Shown here in pieces: positions 42,244 to 55,561 of a stretch of DNA of 64,000 nt. The DNA is from Oxytricha trifallax (Eukaryota > Ciliophora > Spirotrichea > Sporadotrichida > Oxytrichidae). The notes beneath the pieces are model-generated. The model was not told where the DNA came from, searched no databases, and was given only the letters and a program-made list of their open reading frames with translations. A program made the position numbers and the translations under genes. The stretch covers positions 1 to 64,000 of the forward strand of contig ARYC01017318.1 in the NCBI GenBank assembly GCA_000711775.1, written 5' to 3'. Each line of letters starts with the position of its first letter. Within the stretch, counting starts at the first letter, position 1.

Positions 42244-45200
42244 ATGCCAAACTTGAAAGATTTCCAGAACTGCTTTGAATACCTCAAAAAGATTTACTTC
42301 GAGCAGCAGAGAGACAAAGCTTACCCTAATTTAAAGCATATAATCGATGAAGCACTAAAGGAATTAGACAATTCTCATCAGAAAGTGTGCATTAGATAAC
42401 TTTATTTCAAGATTTATATATGAAACTGAATCATCAATAGTAAGTTTTTTAATGCTATTATTTATTAAAATATAATTAACCTGCCTTCTACATGGCAGCT
42501 AAGATGCTAACTGAGTACATTTTCTTGTCATTCTTAGATGAAAATTAAATTCAAATACATATGAGATTTCTAATTGCTGTAAAATGTTTGTTACATTAAA
42601 ATTAAATGAGAAAAAGAACCCACATCACTATCAAAACTAGGACTACATAGCCAGCATTATCGCTGTTTTGATGTCTTTTGACTTGTATGGCTCCCCTCAA
42701 AACATACAAAAAGTCATCAATGCTTTTGCCAAACACAAAGAATCATTGGCTCTTTTATTTTTTTTTAGACGAATAAATATAGGATTCATTATATGTTTAT
42801 ACATTGATGAGTGCAATAATTGAATGAAAAATAATAATTATAAAATTTATAGAAACTCACTATGTAAAACCAGACGACATTGTTACATATTACAAAGAAA
42901 TATACCCTGAGGCTACTGAACTAATACCTTGCTGGTAATTTCTAAGATAAGATTTCAAAGAATTTATCCCCAACCCACAATCATAAATTTTATTATATAA
43001 ATCTTTATAAAATTCTTTATAATTTAAGAATTTTTAAAAAATACTTTATAATCTTACTATTCACTTAATTAAATAAAAAATATTTTAATTAATCTATTCA
43101 AACATTATTGATTAAATCCTTTTAAAAATTAAAATGATATTATCATTTCAAAAAATTATAAATATTATTTTTAACTAAGAATTGTGTAATTTTAAATTTC
43201 CAGTCATAGGGAAGGGTTTAAAGAATTTATACAACCTGACAAACTTTAAAAGAATTGACAATTTTTCATATTTTTAATTTCACTCATATTATTAAGAATT
43301 ATTGCATTATTTGTATCAATAAATTAATGATTGATTTCATTAATGCTTTGGTTTTTAATGAATTTATTTTATATTTCTAGAATTACTTTAACTAGGCTAA
43401 GTTCTTAGATGACTACTCTGACTATGGAGAGACCCATTACTAATTTGCAAAGTCTTTACTCATTATTATAATGATTTACCAATTTTATTATTATTTAGAC
43501 CCGATCAATATCATAAATGTGCAAATAATTAATTTATCTATATTTTACTCTAATCGTCTTAGTTCGTGCATTTTTGCGATGATTATTTCAATGAGGAACT
43601 GAATAACTTCAAGGTAATGAAGGAAATATTCAAATCCAGGGGTGAGATACAGGATGATCTACCAGCTCAATATCCCAGCAACGAGAGCAGTACTAATTTC
43701 ACAAGTCCAAGTCCCACTAAGAGCAAAAATGGAACTAATAACATTAGAATAAACACTGGTAAATATTTTACTAAGATATCTATTTGAGAGTATTGATTTT
43801 TTAAAATATTAAGTCAACTTTAGTTTAAATTAATTTTATAACGGACCGGCATTCTATGAAAGTGTAAACACTGAGGATATATTAAACATGCCCTTTGGTA
43901 AAAAATGGCCAGAATCAGAGCCGATTACCTTCAACTTCAGAATGCCAGCTGACAACCAGAGATTCATGTTATTCGAGAAAATTTTGTTTATGATAGAAGA
44001 AAGCATAGAAAAAAGGGAGAAAGATGTCAGGAGAGACACAAACGAACATCACATTCTACAAAATAAAGACAATTTGATGTACGACTAGATAATCAAAGAC
44101 CTTAAAAAAATGTACCCAATCAAGCTCAAAGGCCTTCACAATAAATTTAGGGAGTAAAATCAGAAAATGCAATTTCAGAAGTAAAAACGCAGATAGTAGA
44201 TGCATGATAGTAGTAAAAACAGCCACAATAATTACAACTTGGAGTTATAGAAGCTACCTACATTTTTCAAAAATTATGATGTGAGGAAGGGTCATTAACA
44301 TAGACCTAGCATGGACTCTGTATAGATTAGCGTTGATTCTAGTAGAAAGTCTAGAATTTAACCCAGAGGGTCTATGAGAGTAACTGCATTTATAAACCTT
44401 ATAATTAAATAAATCTTAAGTGATATTCGAATTAACATAATGCAATTATATGTATAATTTTGATTGAACTTTCCATTCGCATAGTAGTTTAATAATCAAA
44501 AGCAAAATCTCAATGAAAAAGATATTTCAGTTTCTAAGCTTCAAATTGATATAACTTTGTAATTATTAATTTAAGATATGTTATGATTATATAATCAGCA
44601 CTAGCTAGGATGATTATGCAGGTTCATCAACCGTAATGAACAATAATAGTTTCATAGAATTAGAGCAGCAAAGAATAGGACTTTGTAAAAAGCGCATATC
44701 TCGCTTAATGTATGGAACTCAAGGCCTCATTACTTTCTTACATCACATGTTTGGTCTTCTAACTGATTTCTAAATGAAAAGGGTAACTTATTACTTCGCT
44801 ATGCAAGGCTAAATAGATAAGCTGCTGCAAACTGAAAAGAGCAACATTTAGAAGAAAGTTGATGAAAGGCAAAATCATCCGATTTAAGAAGAGAATGAGG
44901 ATGAGATGACGCCTACAAATAAAAGTATGAGCATACATGGCAGAGATTGAACTTAAACAGTAATGGAGTAACCGATTTCAAATAAGCTTTAGAAATTGAA
45001 CCTTTCCAAATCACCCATATCTTAACTTAACAAAGGGACCACAAACCCTTTCAAGAGAAGGATTACTGGCTTTAAGTAAAGCATGATTACCAGCTAGGGA
45101 GCTCTGGCTTCTTTACAGTCAGTCGAATTAAAAGTGTTCACCAATTAAAATGAGTGGTTAAATATAGACAATTGGTCTACATACGGCTATTAAATTAAAA

Positions 45201-47211
45201 AGACTCAGTAGTTTATCACACTTAAAATGAAACTCATTGAAACCTTTGAGTGTCCAGAGGATGGTTATTCTTTAATGTGGAAAGAACTTTTGAAATTTCC
45301 TGGAGATCAGGAATTATTCTTCCCGAACTCGAAGTTTATGCACATTTGGGAAACTTTAACTGTAAGACAGTAAGAAGAGCAGTTTATGAAATTAGGTTAG
45401 AAATAAAATAGGCCTTGGATCAGAACTATTTGCCAAGAGTACATGAAGCAAAATAGTATAAGAAGTTAAAATGAAGCGAGTTTAAAATCTGGTGGCTAAA
45501 AGAAGACAATTAATGATGAGTAATTATTTTCCTAGGCTTGTCTCCATAAAACTTGGGTTTAAAGAAAGTAAGAACAGAAAGAAAGGGACTTGTCAACTTC
45601 AAGAAAAAAATAGCAAAACAGGCCAACTATGGAGTCTTAATAGCATACGCTAATAAGGTAAAATCATGCTTAAAGTGATAAACTATTGGTACCCAAGAAG
45701 AAAAGCTTTGAGAAGAAAGAAGATAAGAGAAACACTAATGTAACTGATATGCTCAAATAAAAATTAGAAAAGAGAAAATAAAATAAAGTCAAGCCATAGC
45801 TTTCAAGAGATGTTTCGAAAGGTTTATTTTTTTTAAAACAGATAAATGAAAGAGGAACATTAAAAATTTAATTATTTAGATTCATCTACTAATGTTAGTT
45901 AAAATTGCGTTGGCTCACTTGAAAGAGATACTGGTTTCTAAATTTATATAACATATTTACTTTTCTTCAGCAAGTTAACTGAAGTAAATCCATCTTTGTA
46001 GAGGATCTCTGATCAAAGTGCAATTTTCACCAATACAGTAAGCTAAAAGGATTCAAGCATGTCAATTCTATACAATTACGATCTAAACAAAAAAACGATT
46101 GTAAAGGATCAAGAATCACCAAGTTACCAGAAAATGAATAATTCTGAGTATGTCTCATAAAATTTAGTTAACAAAATGATTGATTTCTGGAGTTAAAATT
46201 CTTAATTTGTTGAAAAGAGGGGAGCTTTCAAAGAGAAAGAGTTAACAAGAATTTAGTCAGAACTTTAGAAATTTGATAAATACTTCACATATTTGAAAGA
46301 CAACCATCCTGAGCTTGGTGACGAAACTTAGAAGCAGGTCTTTTTCTTGAATCTTTTCAATTTCTTAGTGATGTACTACTTAGCACTAAACATGATGAGT
46401 AATCCTGAAGCAATCGAGAAGATACAGAATCACAATATGTGGCAAGCATTTTTGCTAAACTGTAAAGTAGTCCTTTGCAACCATAAAATTAATGCTTTTG
46501 AAATAAAACATTCAGTCTTGAGGCATGAGCAGCAGCAACCTAGTATTTCATGTTTCTTGCTGTAGACGCCTTAAATCGAATTTTTCTGCTAGAAGTTTTA
46601 AATTAAGGATCCAAATCCTCTTATTGCTTTTGGGTTCTTTATACCAATAAATTCTTATTATAAGGGTTCTCAATAACTTTAGTTCTTATTAATAGATCCT
46701 ATAAATCTATTATAATTAATTACCAGTTAAGAGATTAGCAAGACTGAAAGTATTCAGTTCTAAAGATTTCAATAACTAGCTTAAGTAAAGAGCTGAAGAA
46801 TTTTTCACAAAGAAACTTAGGTTTAAAGATGATTCTAACTACATTTATCTGCCTAAAATCCTTGAAATTTATTTCAAAGATTATGGACAAGAAACTTATA
46901 TAGATTTGCTGAGATACTTAGAAGATAAGTAAGTTGATTTTTCGAAAATACTAAACATCTACTTTGACTACATATCACTTTTGAATATAGATTTGTTTTA
47001 TTAATATTTTTATTGTAGTATACTGGAATCTTATGGAATGTCACAACTAGCGAAATTCTTGAAAGAATTTGATAAAAATCAAAAGAGCCCAGAAAGTCTA
47101 ATTTTTGAAATTAGAGAGTTTTGTTGGCAGTTCCATCCCTAGAGGATGGCCAAACTATTCTAATAACCACAGTTTAAAGTATTAGAAGAGCAGTTAGAGA
47201 CAAAGTAATGA
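42244..47211 (+). CDS. Long protein with C-terminal DUF547 domain
   Basis: ATG 42244 (MPNLKDFQNCFEYLKKIYFE). Exons are separated by many AT-rich segments. Landmarks: DYIASIIAVLMSFDLYGSP near 42.65 kb, RGEIQDDLPAQYPSNES at 43.64 kb, KKWPESEPITFNFRMPADN at 43.9 kb, Lys/Gln-rich linker, ISRLMYGTQGLITFLHHMF at 44.7 kb, and basic low-complexity stretch to 45.8 kb. The C-terminus resembles DUF547: FFLNLFNFLVMYYLAL, INAFEIKHSVLRH (the IEHxILR box), DPNPLIAFGFF, then LPKILEIYFKDYG and a final EEQLETKQ with TGA 47209-47211. DUF547 proteins are poorly understood. The long AT-rich gap 42.95-43.38 kb is probably one large IES. Could be two genes, since the 44.39-44.58 kb region is only weakly coding. Confidence 0.6.
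42401..42480 (+). other. IES, pointer TAAC
   Basis: Repeat at 42397-42400 and 42477-42480. Joins QKVCIRQ to PAFYMAAKM and removes a TGA. Confidence 0.6.
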
Positions 47212-47292
47212 TTAAAACTTTAAATGAGTTAACTTTATTAATAATAATTTTGATATTAGAATTTATAAGTTTAAAATATTATTAATTTTTAA

Positions 47293-48070
47293 ATGTCAAA
47301 CAATTTCTTGAAAGTTAAGCAACTCCGATCTTGCCCTTATATATCGTTTAAGTACCTGAATTTTATATTGATCCTAAACCAATTCGCAAGTATCATTCTG
47401 GCTCTGATTCTAATTATTGAACTCTACGCAACCTATGCGTTCTATGTTTATGGATACTTAATAGCAGAAGTTATGGGTTTTGGAATTGCATATTTGGCTT
47501 TCAAAATTTCAGGAAATTTACTTACTATGGGTAGAACGAAGCGAAAATGGACTTTGTGGATTCTATATTGGCTCTAATTTATTGTGTTTATTTGCCACTT
47601 CATAGTGTCACTAGCTATGTGGATCAATTTTGACTTTATTAGTTTGTTGATATCTAGTAACTTATTTTTGTATATTAAAAATAGATATTTGTAGGCATTC
47701 TTGAGAAGAAATGCCTTTATAATAATTTCTCAGGTAAAATTATCTTATTATATAGGACATTCTTAAAATTCACTTTATATCAAATTACATAGCTTACAAC
47801 GACATAAAATACCTTCAAGGGTTTGAATCATTCAAAAACATCGCAATATACTTAGGCTTTACTACTCTCCTCCAGGGGCTAGATTTATACATGACTATAT
47901 ATTTCAGAAAGTTCCTGGGCAGAGAATAAATCAGAGTCGAAGACTCAAAGAAAAGACTAAAGGAAATGGAAATATATCAAAGTGCAGTTTAACATTTATA
48001 TTAAGAATTGCAGAGTTAGGATGTTCATGATATTAGGGGAACGAGAATAGGGAAGTCAAGGAAATTATGA
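47293..48070 (+). CDS. Four-helix membrane protein of unknown function
   Basis: ATG 47293 (MSNNFLKVKQLRSCPY) to TGA 48068-48070, about 251 aa after removal of one 22-bp interruption. Hydrophobic helices: FILILNQFASIILALILIIE, YLIAEVMGFGIAYLAF, LYWLQFIVFICHFIVSLAMW and IAIYLGFTTLLQGLDLYM, followed by a charged cytosolic tail (EDSKKRLKEMEIYQ, RGTRIGKSRKL). No family recognised. Starts 81 bp after the DUF547 gene on the same strand. Confidence 0.7.
47734..47755 (+). other. 22-bp interruption (tiny IES or intron)
   Basis: GTAAAATTATC...ATATAG. Removal joins FIIISQ to DILKIHFI. It fits both a GT-AG intron and an IES with pointer AGG; 22 nt would be very short for a spliceosomal intron. Confidence 0.6.
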
Positions 48071-48314
48071 AGGAATAATCATTAATAATAAGTGATAAGT
48101 TCCTAAGTGTAAATATTAAAGTCAAAATAACACATAAATAGAAAGTACTTGTAAATAGAAATACTCAAACGAAGTATAGCAATTTAACAACATATAATGT
48201 AGATTAACATTTAGATTAATTCAAATTATTAATTCTTCAATTATCTTGGAAGATGCGTAAAAAATTAAAAATGCTTTTATTACATTATTAATATTATAAG
48301 TAATTGACATAACA

Positions 48315-49096
48315 TCAATAAAATATACTCAAAACATTTATAGCAATCCCTGTTATAATTAGAACATTCCATTATATCACCATATTTTAAGATTATTTAA
48401 AAATAGTTACTTTGAAAATAGCTGGAGTTGCATTATCATTATATAAGAATATCCCCTGGCCATTGCCTGCCTCCATAAACAATGAACTAGTTAAAGTTTT
48501 ATTAAAAGAGCTCCTCGGGATACTTGATCTTTACTAATATCCATATTCATAGGGGTATACTAAACTTGGCTTACTAGACACGGTAAACTGCATGTCTGTA
48601 TTAACTTAAATTAATTTATTAACATATTGATATAAATGCTTAAAATTAGAAATAATGATTGAATTTTTCAATACCAGCTTCATTCTTTACAGAAATAATG
48701 CAATATTTATAGGCATCAAAAGCAAAGTCAAAAGTTTGATTTTTCCTTAAAGTTACTGTAAAATTTGAATTACATATATCATCATTCCCACCCGAACACA
48801 TGTTAAATGCCGTGCTTACAGTTTACTTGCATTTATTGAAAATATAATTTATTTTATTTTATAAATAGCAATATCTTAGTGTATTTTTCATCTACCATCA
48901 TAATCAATAATTAATAGATCATATATTAAGATTGTGATGCTGATATAGTTTTCTAACAAGATGCTGCGTTATTTGAGGAAAGAGCTGTGCAGTGCTAAAA
49001 ACCATAGTATATACATCTCGCACACTCCGCGTTGTATGCGCTTTGAGTTAAAATAAAAGGTAGAGAAATTAGAAGCAGTGTAATAATCCATATCAT
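48315..49096 (-). CDS. Secreted or single-pass membrane protein of unknown function
   Basis: ATG 49096 opens a clear signal peptide (MIWIITLLLISLPFILTQS), then a Cys-containing ectodomain (NAECARCIYYGFQHCTAL, CSGGNDDICNSNFTVTLRKN, DFAFDAYKYCIISVKNEAG). After an AT-rich interruption (about 48600-48660, possible pointer AAT) it continues DMQFTVSSKPSLVYP, GNGQGIFLYNDN and a final hydrophobic stretch (VLIITGIAINVLSIFY) at TGA 48317-48315. A further interruption lies near 48840-48950. The last helix could be a membrane anchor or an artefact of AT-rich sequence. Confidence 0.55.
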
Positions 49097-49423
49097 CTTA
49101 AGGCCATTTATTAATTCTTAAAATTGATTGAGAAACTTTTTTTCATAAAATTTTATAAAATTAATTCTTGAAATTTATAGAACAACGAGATTAATTTATT
49201 ATTATATTGAGAATTGAATTATTATAAGATTTTTTAGGTTTATTTTGTTCATTTATTGATTTTTGCATTTTTTTAATATTGTTTAGTTTTGATTTTATCA
49301 GATCATATTAAATTACCTTTTTAATAAATAATTATCTTAAATTGACTTATATATTCTGTAAAACAAGGATTATAATTTAATTAAAGATATATAATATATA
49401 AAAATTATTTTCTATATTAAAAA

Positions 49424-52366
49424 ATGTAGAATACCTCTAAGATTCCCAATATCCCAAATACACTCGTCAAGAATTTCTTCATAGCGGGTGTTAACCAGAA
49501 AACTTTGGCTAGTATGTTTAAAATTTGATAATCTTTCCAGAATTTTGAATTTAATGATTGAAATATAGGTAAAATATTGGATAATAAAGCTTATGATATT
49601 CCTCCTGAGGTGCTGTTCACTATGTATCAGTCAAAAGAAAGAGTTAACAATTATCTTCAGGTATGTGCGCACTTATTATATTACAGATCTACTTTGTTTC
49701 TCGTTAGACTATGATTAAATTTACTTATTTATTATTTCATGTTTAGTTTGTATTCCCAGAGAAGGTTGCAGTTGAGTATCAAAGCATAGAACCTAAATTT
49801 TATTCATTTATGACTACGGATCAAGAAGGCTTTAATGCATTCATACATGTGCTCATATTTTATGAGGAAATTAATGAAGCCGAAATATCAAGCAATGACT
49901 TCGACATTCTCACAGAAATATTGAGAAAACAGCACTAAAATAAAAAGAATAATAGCTCAAGATTAAATGGATAGAGCAAAGAACGAATAAGTAATCCTAG
50001 AGATGGCAGTAGTGCAAGTGGGATTAATATTGCAATGTATTATCATTTAATGTGATATTAATTATATTAATTATAGCAATAACAACTTGAATGATATGAA
50101 CGCAACTTTGTTCAATCAGCACAGAAAAAAGATGTAAGAAATGATAAAAAAGCGTAACGACAAAACTATGCAAATGAATTGTGTAGAGATTTCCACCCTT
50201 TAAGAAGTGGTTGAAGTAACTAAGAAAACTAAAATATTTAATTAAATTCCCAAAACTCCTCATAATAAAGTGAATGATATCTTAATGAACTGTAGCAATA
50301 CAGAAGAAAGATAGAAGGAGCATAAGCTTAAAGAAATCCAAAAGAAAGAGAAAATGGAGAGAGTAATTCAAAATATTCATATTGGTGTATAAGGGGGAGG
50401 AGGGGCTCCTCCAGCTGGACACCTAACCTCTAACATGAGTGGGGAATAGTCAGATCAGCGAACATTTTCTAATTTAATAAGTAGCTAAGAAATGGCCACA
50501 CCAAATATGAGAAGCCAGATTAAGGGTGTTGAAGATTCTCAGATCAGCAACAAGACTAAAAACATAAACTCCGCTTTATCTCAAGAAATATTAAACTTAT
50601 AAAAGTAGTAGCACAGTAAAAATAGCATGCTTCATTCAAGACCCAAAAGTAATGCCTTCAAAGCGAAAGATAGTAGCAAAATAAGGGAGGTACTAAATTC
50701 AGAGTCAAGCACATATCAAGATCTTGAGAAACTCAACATTGATTAATAGAATGAGTTTAAGCTCTTATTTGAGACACCAAAAGCTTTAGATGATTACTAT
50801 GGAAATTTAAATAGTAAACCAAAGCAAAATATGATGGCTGCAAGCAACTAAACTTACTATGAGGATCCATATCAATATAATTAAGATAAAAATGAGTCAG
50901 ATTATGACGATGAATTTGATGATGAATTTCTAGAACAAAACAATTTGTTTTTGAATAGGCACACAAGTAATTTTGGCGGCAATGCTTAATAAAGAAGACA
51001 GTCTGGATTAATGCTCTCAGAATAAGATGACTAGTTAGAAAAGCTGTATGAGAAAAAACGTTATGTTCCAGTAGCTATTTGCCTAGAAACTGAAACTGAG
51101 TATCATGATGTTTTCAGAAAAATCTTGCTTGCTTTGTTTGATGAGATTCGTGTTCCTGATAACGTACTTAATAACAAGATCTATGAGAATAGACGCTTAG
51201 CGTTTGCTGAGTTAGTTGCTCATATAGCATTCCTGAAAACTATTCCAGCTCCTCCATTTAATTCTAACTACAATATTTACATGTTCAACAAAATCTTCCA
51301 GATTAAAGAAGGAACTTTAGATTAATTACCAAACAAGAACTCTTATGCTGTTAAGATATTATTTGATGTACTTGATGTCAAATCAATTTTCTATTGCTGG
51401 AAAGCTCTGCTCTTCGATAAAACTGTATGTTCTTAATTTCTTTTAGTTTATTTAGCTCATTATTTTCATTATAGTTAATCCTAGTAAGCTCTTAGTATTC
51501 ACTGCAGTTCTATGTCGCGGAGGCATTGAAACAGCTGATGTTTCCCTTAACTTGGTAAAATACCTATATATAACCAGGAAATGAGAACTTAGCTGGGCAT
51601 TGCGATGGGCCAATTGTTTGCTTATATGGTTCAAATAGTATGGTTAATGGCTTTGATTTCTTTGACGGGATGTCACCAGATATGGCTATAGTTGATATTG
51701 ATGCTTGTTATACTAACTGTATTGATCTTCCTCAAATACCAGATTTATTTAACAATTTTTAATTAATTATGAATCAAAGCTTATTTCTTTGCTAAATTAT
51801 TAACTACAGATGAAACAATGTACATCAGAATTCTTAATACTCTTAAAAACTCAAGAATTAATTAATATGATAAAGCCTACCCAGACACTCATATACCAGA
51901 GAGTGAGGATTTCGTCAATTAAGTTAGAGAAACTTTCTTTGGATTGTTAAAGCCATTTTTAAGTAGAGTTGAAAAATACATCGATGGAACTATAGATCCA
52001 TCTAAGGCATATTTCTAGAATTGTATCTTAATATTTATCTTATAATGAATAATATAAGTAAAATGTTAAATTTTCAATGAAATTAAAGTATTAATACATA
52101 CAATTTATAAAATGGAAAACTATTAGTCTTTATAAGAATATGACCAATACACATTTGCTCCTGCAAGTGTATAAATAACTCAAAAACTTATTAATTCTAG
52201 TGTTTTTGTTCATATCCTCAACTTCTTGAGGTCTTTACAGTAATAATAGCTTTAGCAATTAAATAAACAATTTTATGATAAAATTATACCGAAATCTAAA
52301 ATCATAGTAAAATAGAGAAAACATAGGAAAGTAAAACACTTCTATTATTACACAAAATAAAATTGA
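49424..52366 (+). CDS. DENN-domain protein (Rab-regulator type)
   Basis: ATG 49424. The upstream DENN module is LVKNFFIAGVNQKTLASM and, after an IES and an intron, FVFPEKVAVEY...FYSFMTTDQEGFNAF. A long Lys/Asn/Ser-rich insert follows (50.0-51.0 kb, ending in an Asp/Glu patch). The core DENN begins with YVPVAICLETETEYHDVF and runs through FYCWKALLFDKTLILVSSQY, EALKQLMFPLTWQNTYI and the CDGPIVCLYG core. The downstream part is RETFFGLLKPFLSRVEKYID, and a basic Gln-rich tail ends at TGA 52364-52366. DENN proteins are usually exchange factors for Rab GTPases on membranes; the partner here is unknown. Two GT-AG introns and one IES are solved; an interruption near 51.78-51.82 kb remains. Confidence 0.8.
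49525..49575 (+). other. IES in DENN gene, pointer TAAAAT
   Basis: Repeat at 49519-49524 and 49570-49575. Joins LASMFK to ILDNKAYD, a canonical DENN sequence. Confidence 0.8.
49661..49746 (+). other. Spliceosomal intron in DENN gene, 86 nt
   Basis: GTATGTGC...GTTTAG, phase 0. Joins VNNYLQ to FVFPEKV. Confidence 0.8.
51425..51474 (+). other. Spliceosomal intron in DENN gene, 50 nt
   Basis: GTATGTTC...ATTATAG, phase 0. Joins LLFDKT to LILVSSQYSL. Confidence 0.75.
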
Positions 52367-52479
52367 TTTAATTATTAATTATATAATTCTTTTCTAATAT
52401 ATGATAATTTCATATATAAAAAGAATAGTTTACATTGAAATTATGTTTTAATAATAATAAAACACTGTTGGCTTTTAAG

Positions 52480-55400
52480 ATGCCCCAAAGAATGAACTAA
52501 AATAAAATGAATTATTTTAAGTAAGTTTCAAAGATGGTTAGCTGATTGATGCTTCTATAATAATTTATTTATATATGCTGCTGTATTTTATTGAATTATT
52601 TATAAGCATGGAATAGGTCCTACTGATTTTAATACTGGTTTTGAAATATACTAACTTTATTATATTTATAACATTAAATTATAGAATAAAATATTAGTAG
52701 GTAAATGTTTTTAAGAATGAAATATGTGAATTACGAGGTAAAACATACATTTTTAGATACTCTGACTTACCAACTGAAAGTCAAATTAAGAATGATGATT
52801 TTACAAAATCCCAAATATTTAGAATAAATTTACATATCAAAGAATAAGAAGATAGAAATTAATATTTGAAGAAAGATATCACTTTTTCAAAATTTATAAA
52901 ACAAGTTCATTTCTAAAAGATAATTTAAATTTAATTAAATATTTTATTACTTTGGATGACTTGTGCGAAATATTATAAATTTAGAACATTTTAAGCTTTA
53001 TAATATATATATATATTATTTTATCAATTAAGTTAAGTTAAATAAAAGTATATTAACTTAAATTCCTTTCATTTATTTGTTATTTTTACTTAAAAGATAA
53101 AAAATCATAGTTTTGCAATAAAGAGTTATGATAATTTTTACTTGAGAAAATTTTCCATATTACCAATAAACTTTTTAAATGGTATTTTGCTTGTTTATAT
53201 AATTTTTATTAGGAATAAAAACGATTTTTATTTCTATTTTTTATAATATTATTAATTATTGTATGAGAACATTTGAATTTTGAAACTAAATTGAAAAATA
53301 AAAGGTAATTAATTGAATTTGTGACAGTTAACTTTGCTTTAGCATAGACATTATAGTCCATGCTCGATATAATTTAAATCAACTGAAATTTACTATTGGC
53401 TGTACGCTCTATCGCAAACCTGAAGTGAGATAATTTGACTTTAATTTTGGGTGATTATTTGATTTTATGCCAAAATAAAGTCGATTATTCTCGCTCCAAG
53501 GATGCGATAGAGCGGTATCATCAATAGTGAAGTTCAGCTAATTTTAAATTCCCTATCAAACAATAATCATATTGTATTGGTTTCTAGAATGTTAGCTGCC
53601 ACTATTTTTTAATTTAATTTATCTAATTAGAATTTAATTTCCCAAATTAAATGTATTCCAACAAAATAAAATTTTGTTGGAGGTTACTGTCATGATAGAA
53701 CTTAACACGAAGGTAAAATAATCATTCATAAATATATATTATAAACCTTAAAAATAACAAACAAAGGTTGTTTGTTCTATGATATCGAATAATCAACTTA
53801 AAAAGATTCTAACATTGACCTAAAAATTGCAAAGAAATACTAATTCAATATAATTAAATGAAATTAACTATTGAATTATTTATAAATATATATTAAAGAG
53901 TCAATCAATTTTTATAAATAAATTCAATGAAACAGCAGTTTTCAGGGAAAATTGCACACTGGTGAAATTCGGAGACACCAAAGAGTCTACAAAAGTATTT
54001 ATTTACGCATTAAATGGCTCCAAAACGAATAAACTTTCAATTGAAAGAATAGTAATACATATCATGAATGGTGTAAAAAAATTTCAAAATGGAACTTCAA
54101 AATAGTACTTTTACTTAATTTATTTTTGATTTTATTAAATGTATAATATGAAAATTTTAAATAAAGCATGATAGATGATGGAGATTAGAGCTACAAAGGG
54201 CAATGGGAAAAAGTTGAAATTTAATACTCTGAAAGTATTATGAACTTAAAAGACATGATATTTATGACATAATTTAAATATGGAGAGAGTGCTTTTGATC
54301 TATCAAATTATATGAATCCCTAGCATCTAAGTTAATATAAATGAGTTAACAAATGATTTAAGATTTAAATTTTAAAATTGTTTGATTACAATTTATTAGC
54401 ATCTAGATAAAAAACATGAGAATATAATGATTATATTTTGTGGAACAAGGAAAATGATGAAAATTAGTATTAAATTAAAAATTAATAGGATATTTATTGA
54501 CTAATTTGATTTTATTAAGTTATTTAATGAGTGGATCATAATTATTATACTATAATTTATTTATTTAATTAGAACTATGTCTTATATGCATGATTATTAT
54601 TATTAACTTTGTGTTTTGAAACAATTCTATACATTAACTTGAACTCATAGTTTTAGTCAAAAAATGCATAAGGTGTTTGCAATTTTAATGTTTTTTTATT
54701 AATTATAGAAAAATCTATACAAATTAAGTAATACTAAAGCATACATGCTCAAATTTAATCACTCAGTAAACTAAGCAACTATCGATTCATATCCTCCCAA
54801 GCAACTGCATATATTGGATACTAGTCAGATTTTTAAAGAAGTTGATAGATTATATTCAAGATAAGCAGGTTATGATTAAAAATATAAAATATATAACTTA
54901 AATTATTGTTTTCTCTTTAAATCACTCTTTTTAAGTATTTTGCTATAATATATTTATATACAATGCTGATTTCTCATGTAACTAATTGTAAAATTACATA
55001 AAAACACTAAATAACCAAGAAAGTCGATCATTGTGCTTAAGTGAATTAATATAAAGCCAAGAAATTTAGAATATCAAATATTTCATAAATAAAAAGTAGA
55101 TGGATGAAGTTGGTAAAGTATTACAAAACTAATACTATTTTAGTTGCTCAAGATCTACACATAGAGAATAAAGCTAGAAAAACTTAATTGAATACGAATA
55201 CAAACTATACTTTCACAAATAATTATATTCCTCGTTGTTTATTAATAAAACTTATAAGTTATTATTAATTATGTACTTTATTGCGAATCAGAGAGTTCTT
55301 TGTTTAAAAAATTTAAAATAATAAAATAAAGACAAATTAAAATATAATACAATTTATGAAATTAAATTTGTTTTGATTTTAAGCGCAATAAAATCAGTGT
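52480..55400 (+). CDS. Unknown protein assembled from scattered coding segments
   Basis: ATG 52480 (MPQRMNQNKMNYF) is the likely start. Protein-like segments in plus orientation: EICELRGKTYIFRYSDLP (52.73 kb), ENCTLVKFGDTKESTKVFIY and GSKTNKLSIERIVIHIMN (53.95-54.1 kb), QSYKGQWEKVEIQYSESIM (54.19 kb), MLKFNHSVNQATIDSYPPKQ (54.75 kb), and NNQESRSLCLSELIQSQEI with RSTHREQSQKNLIEYEYKLY (55.0-55.2 kb). They are separated by AT-rich gaps, one of which holds the foldback element at 53382. The pointers were not solved, so the exon order is assumed to be linear. No family recognised, and the end is uncertain. Confidence 0.4.
53382..53541. repeat. 160-bp foldback (palindromic) element
   Basis: The two halves are inverted copies with mismatches. 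The left arm runs from ACTGAAATTTACTATTG through GCTCTATCGCA to CTTTAATTTTGG, and the right arm from CCAAAATAAAG through TGCGATAGAGC to CAATAGTGAAGTTCAG. Arms are about 70 bp and the loop about 19 nt. No gene. It looks like a foldback miniature transposon or a long-hairpin RNA gene. Confidence 0.85.
53657..53681. repeat. Perfect 11-bp inverted repeat
   Basis: TCCAACAAAAT and ATTTTGTTGGA separated by three bases. About 115 bp beyond the foldback element; possibly part of the same inserted unit or a small hairpin. Confidence 0.7.
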
Positions 55401-55561
55401 GAAATTAAAATTAAAAAACTTAACAGATTAGTTTTGATTAATTTAACCAAACTTATATAAATATTCTAACTTTAACAGTACAAAATTTTTGAAATTCTTC
55501 TTCAATTTTCCTTTAATTTCTTAAATTTAGCTCTATTTCTATTATCAACTATCATTTGTCT

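Noticed and set aside
53382-53541. Foldback element as a transcription terminator
   Set aside because: Arms are far too long for a terminator-type hairpin and the site is not at a gene end.
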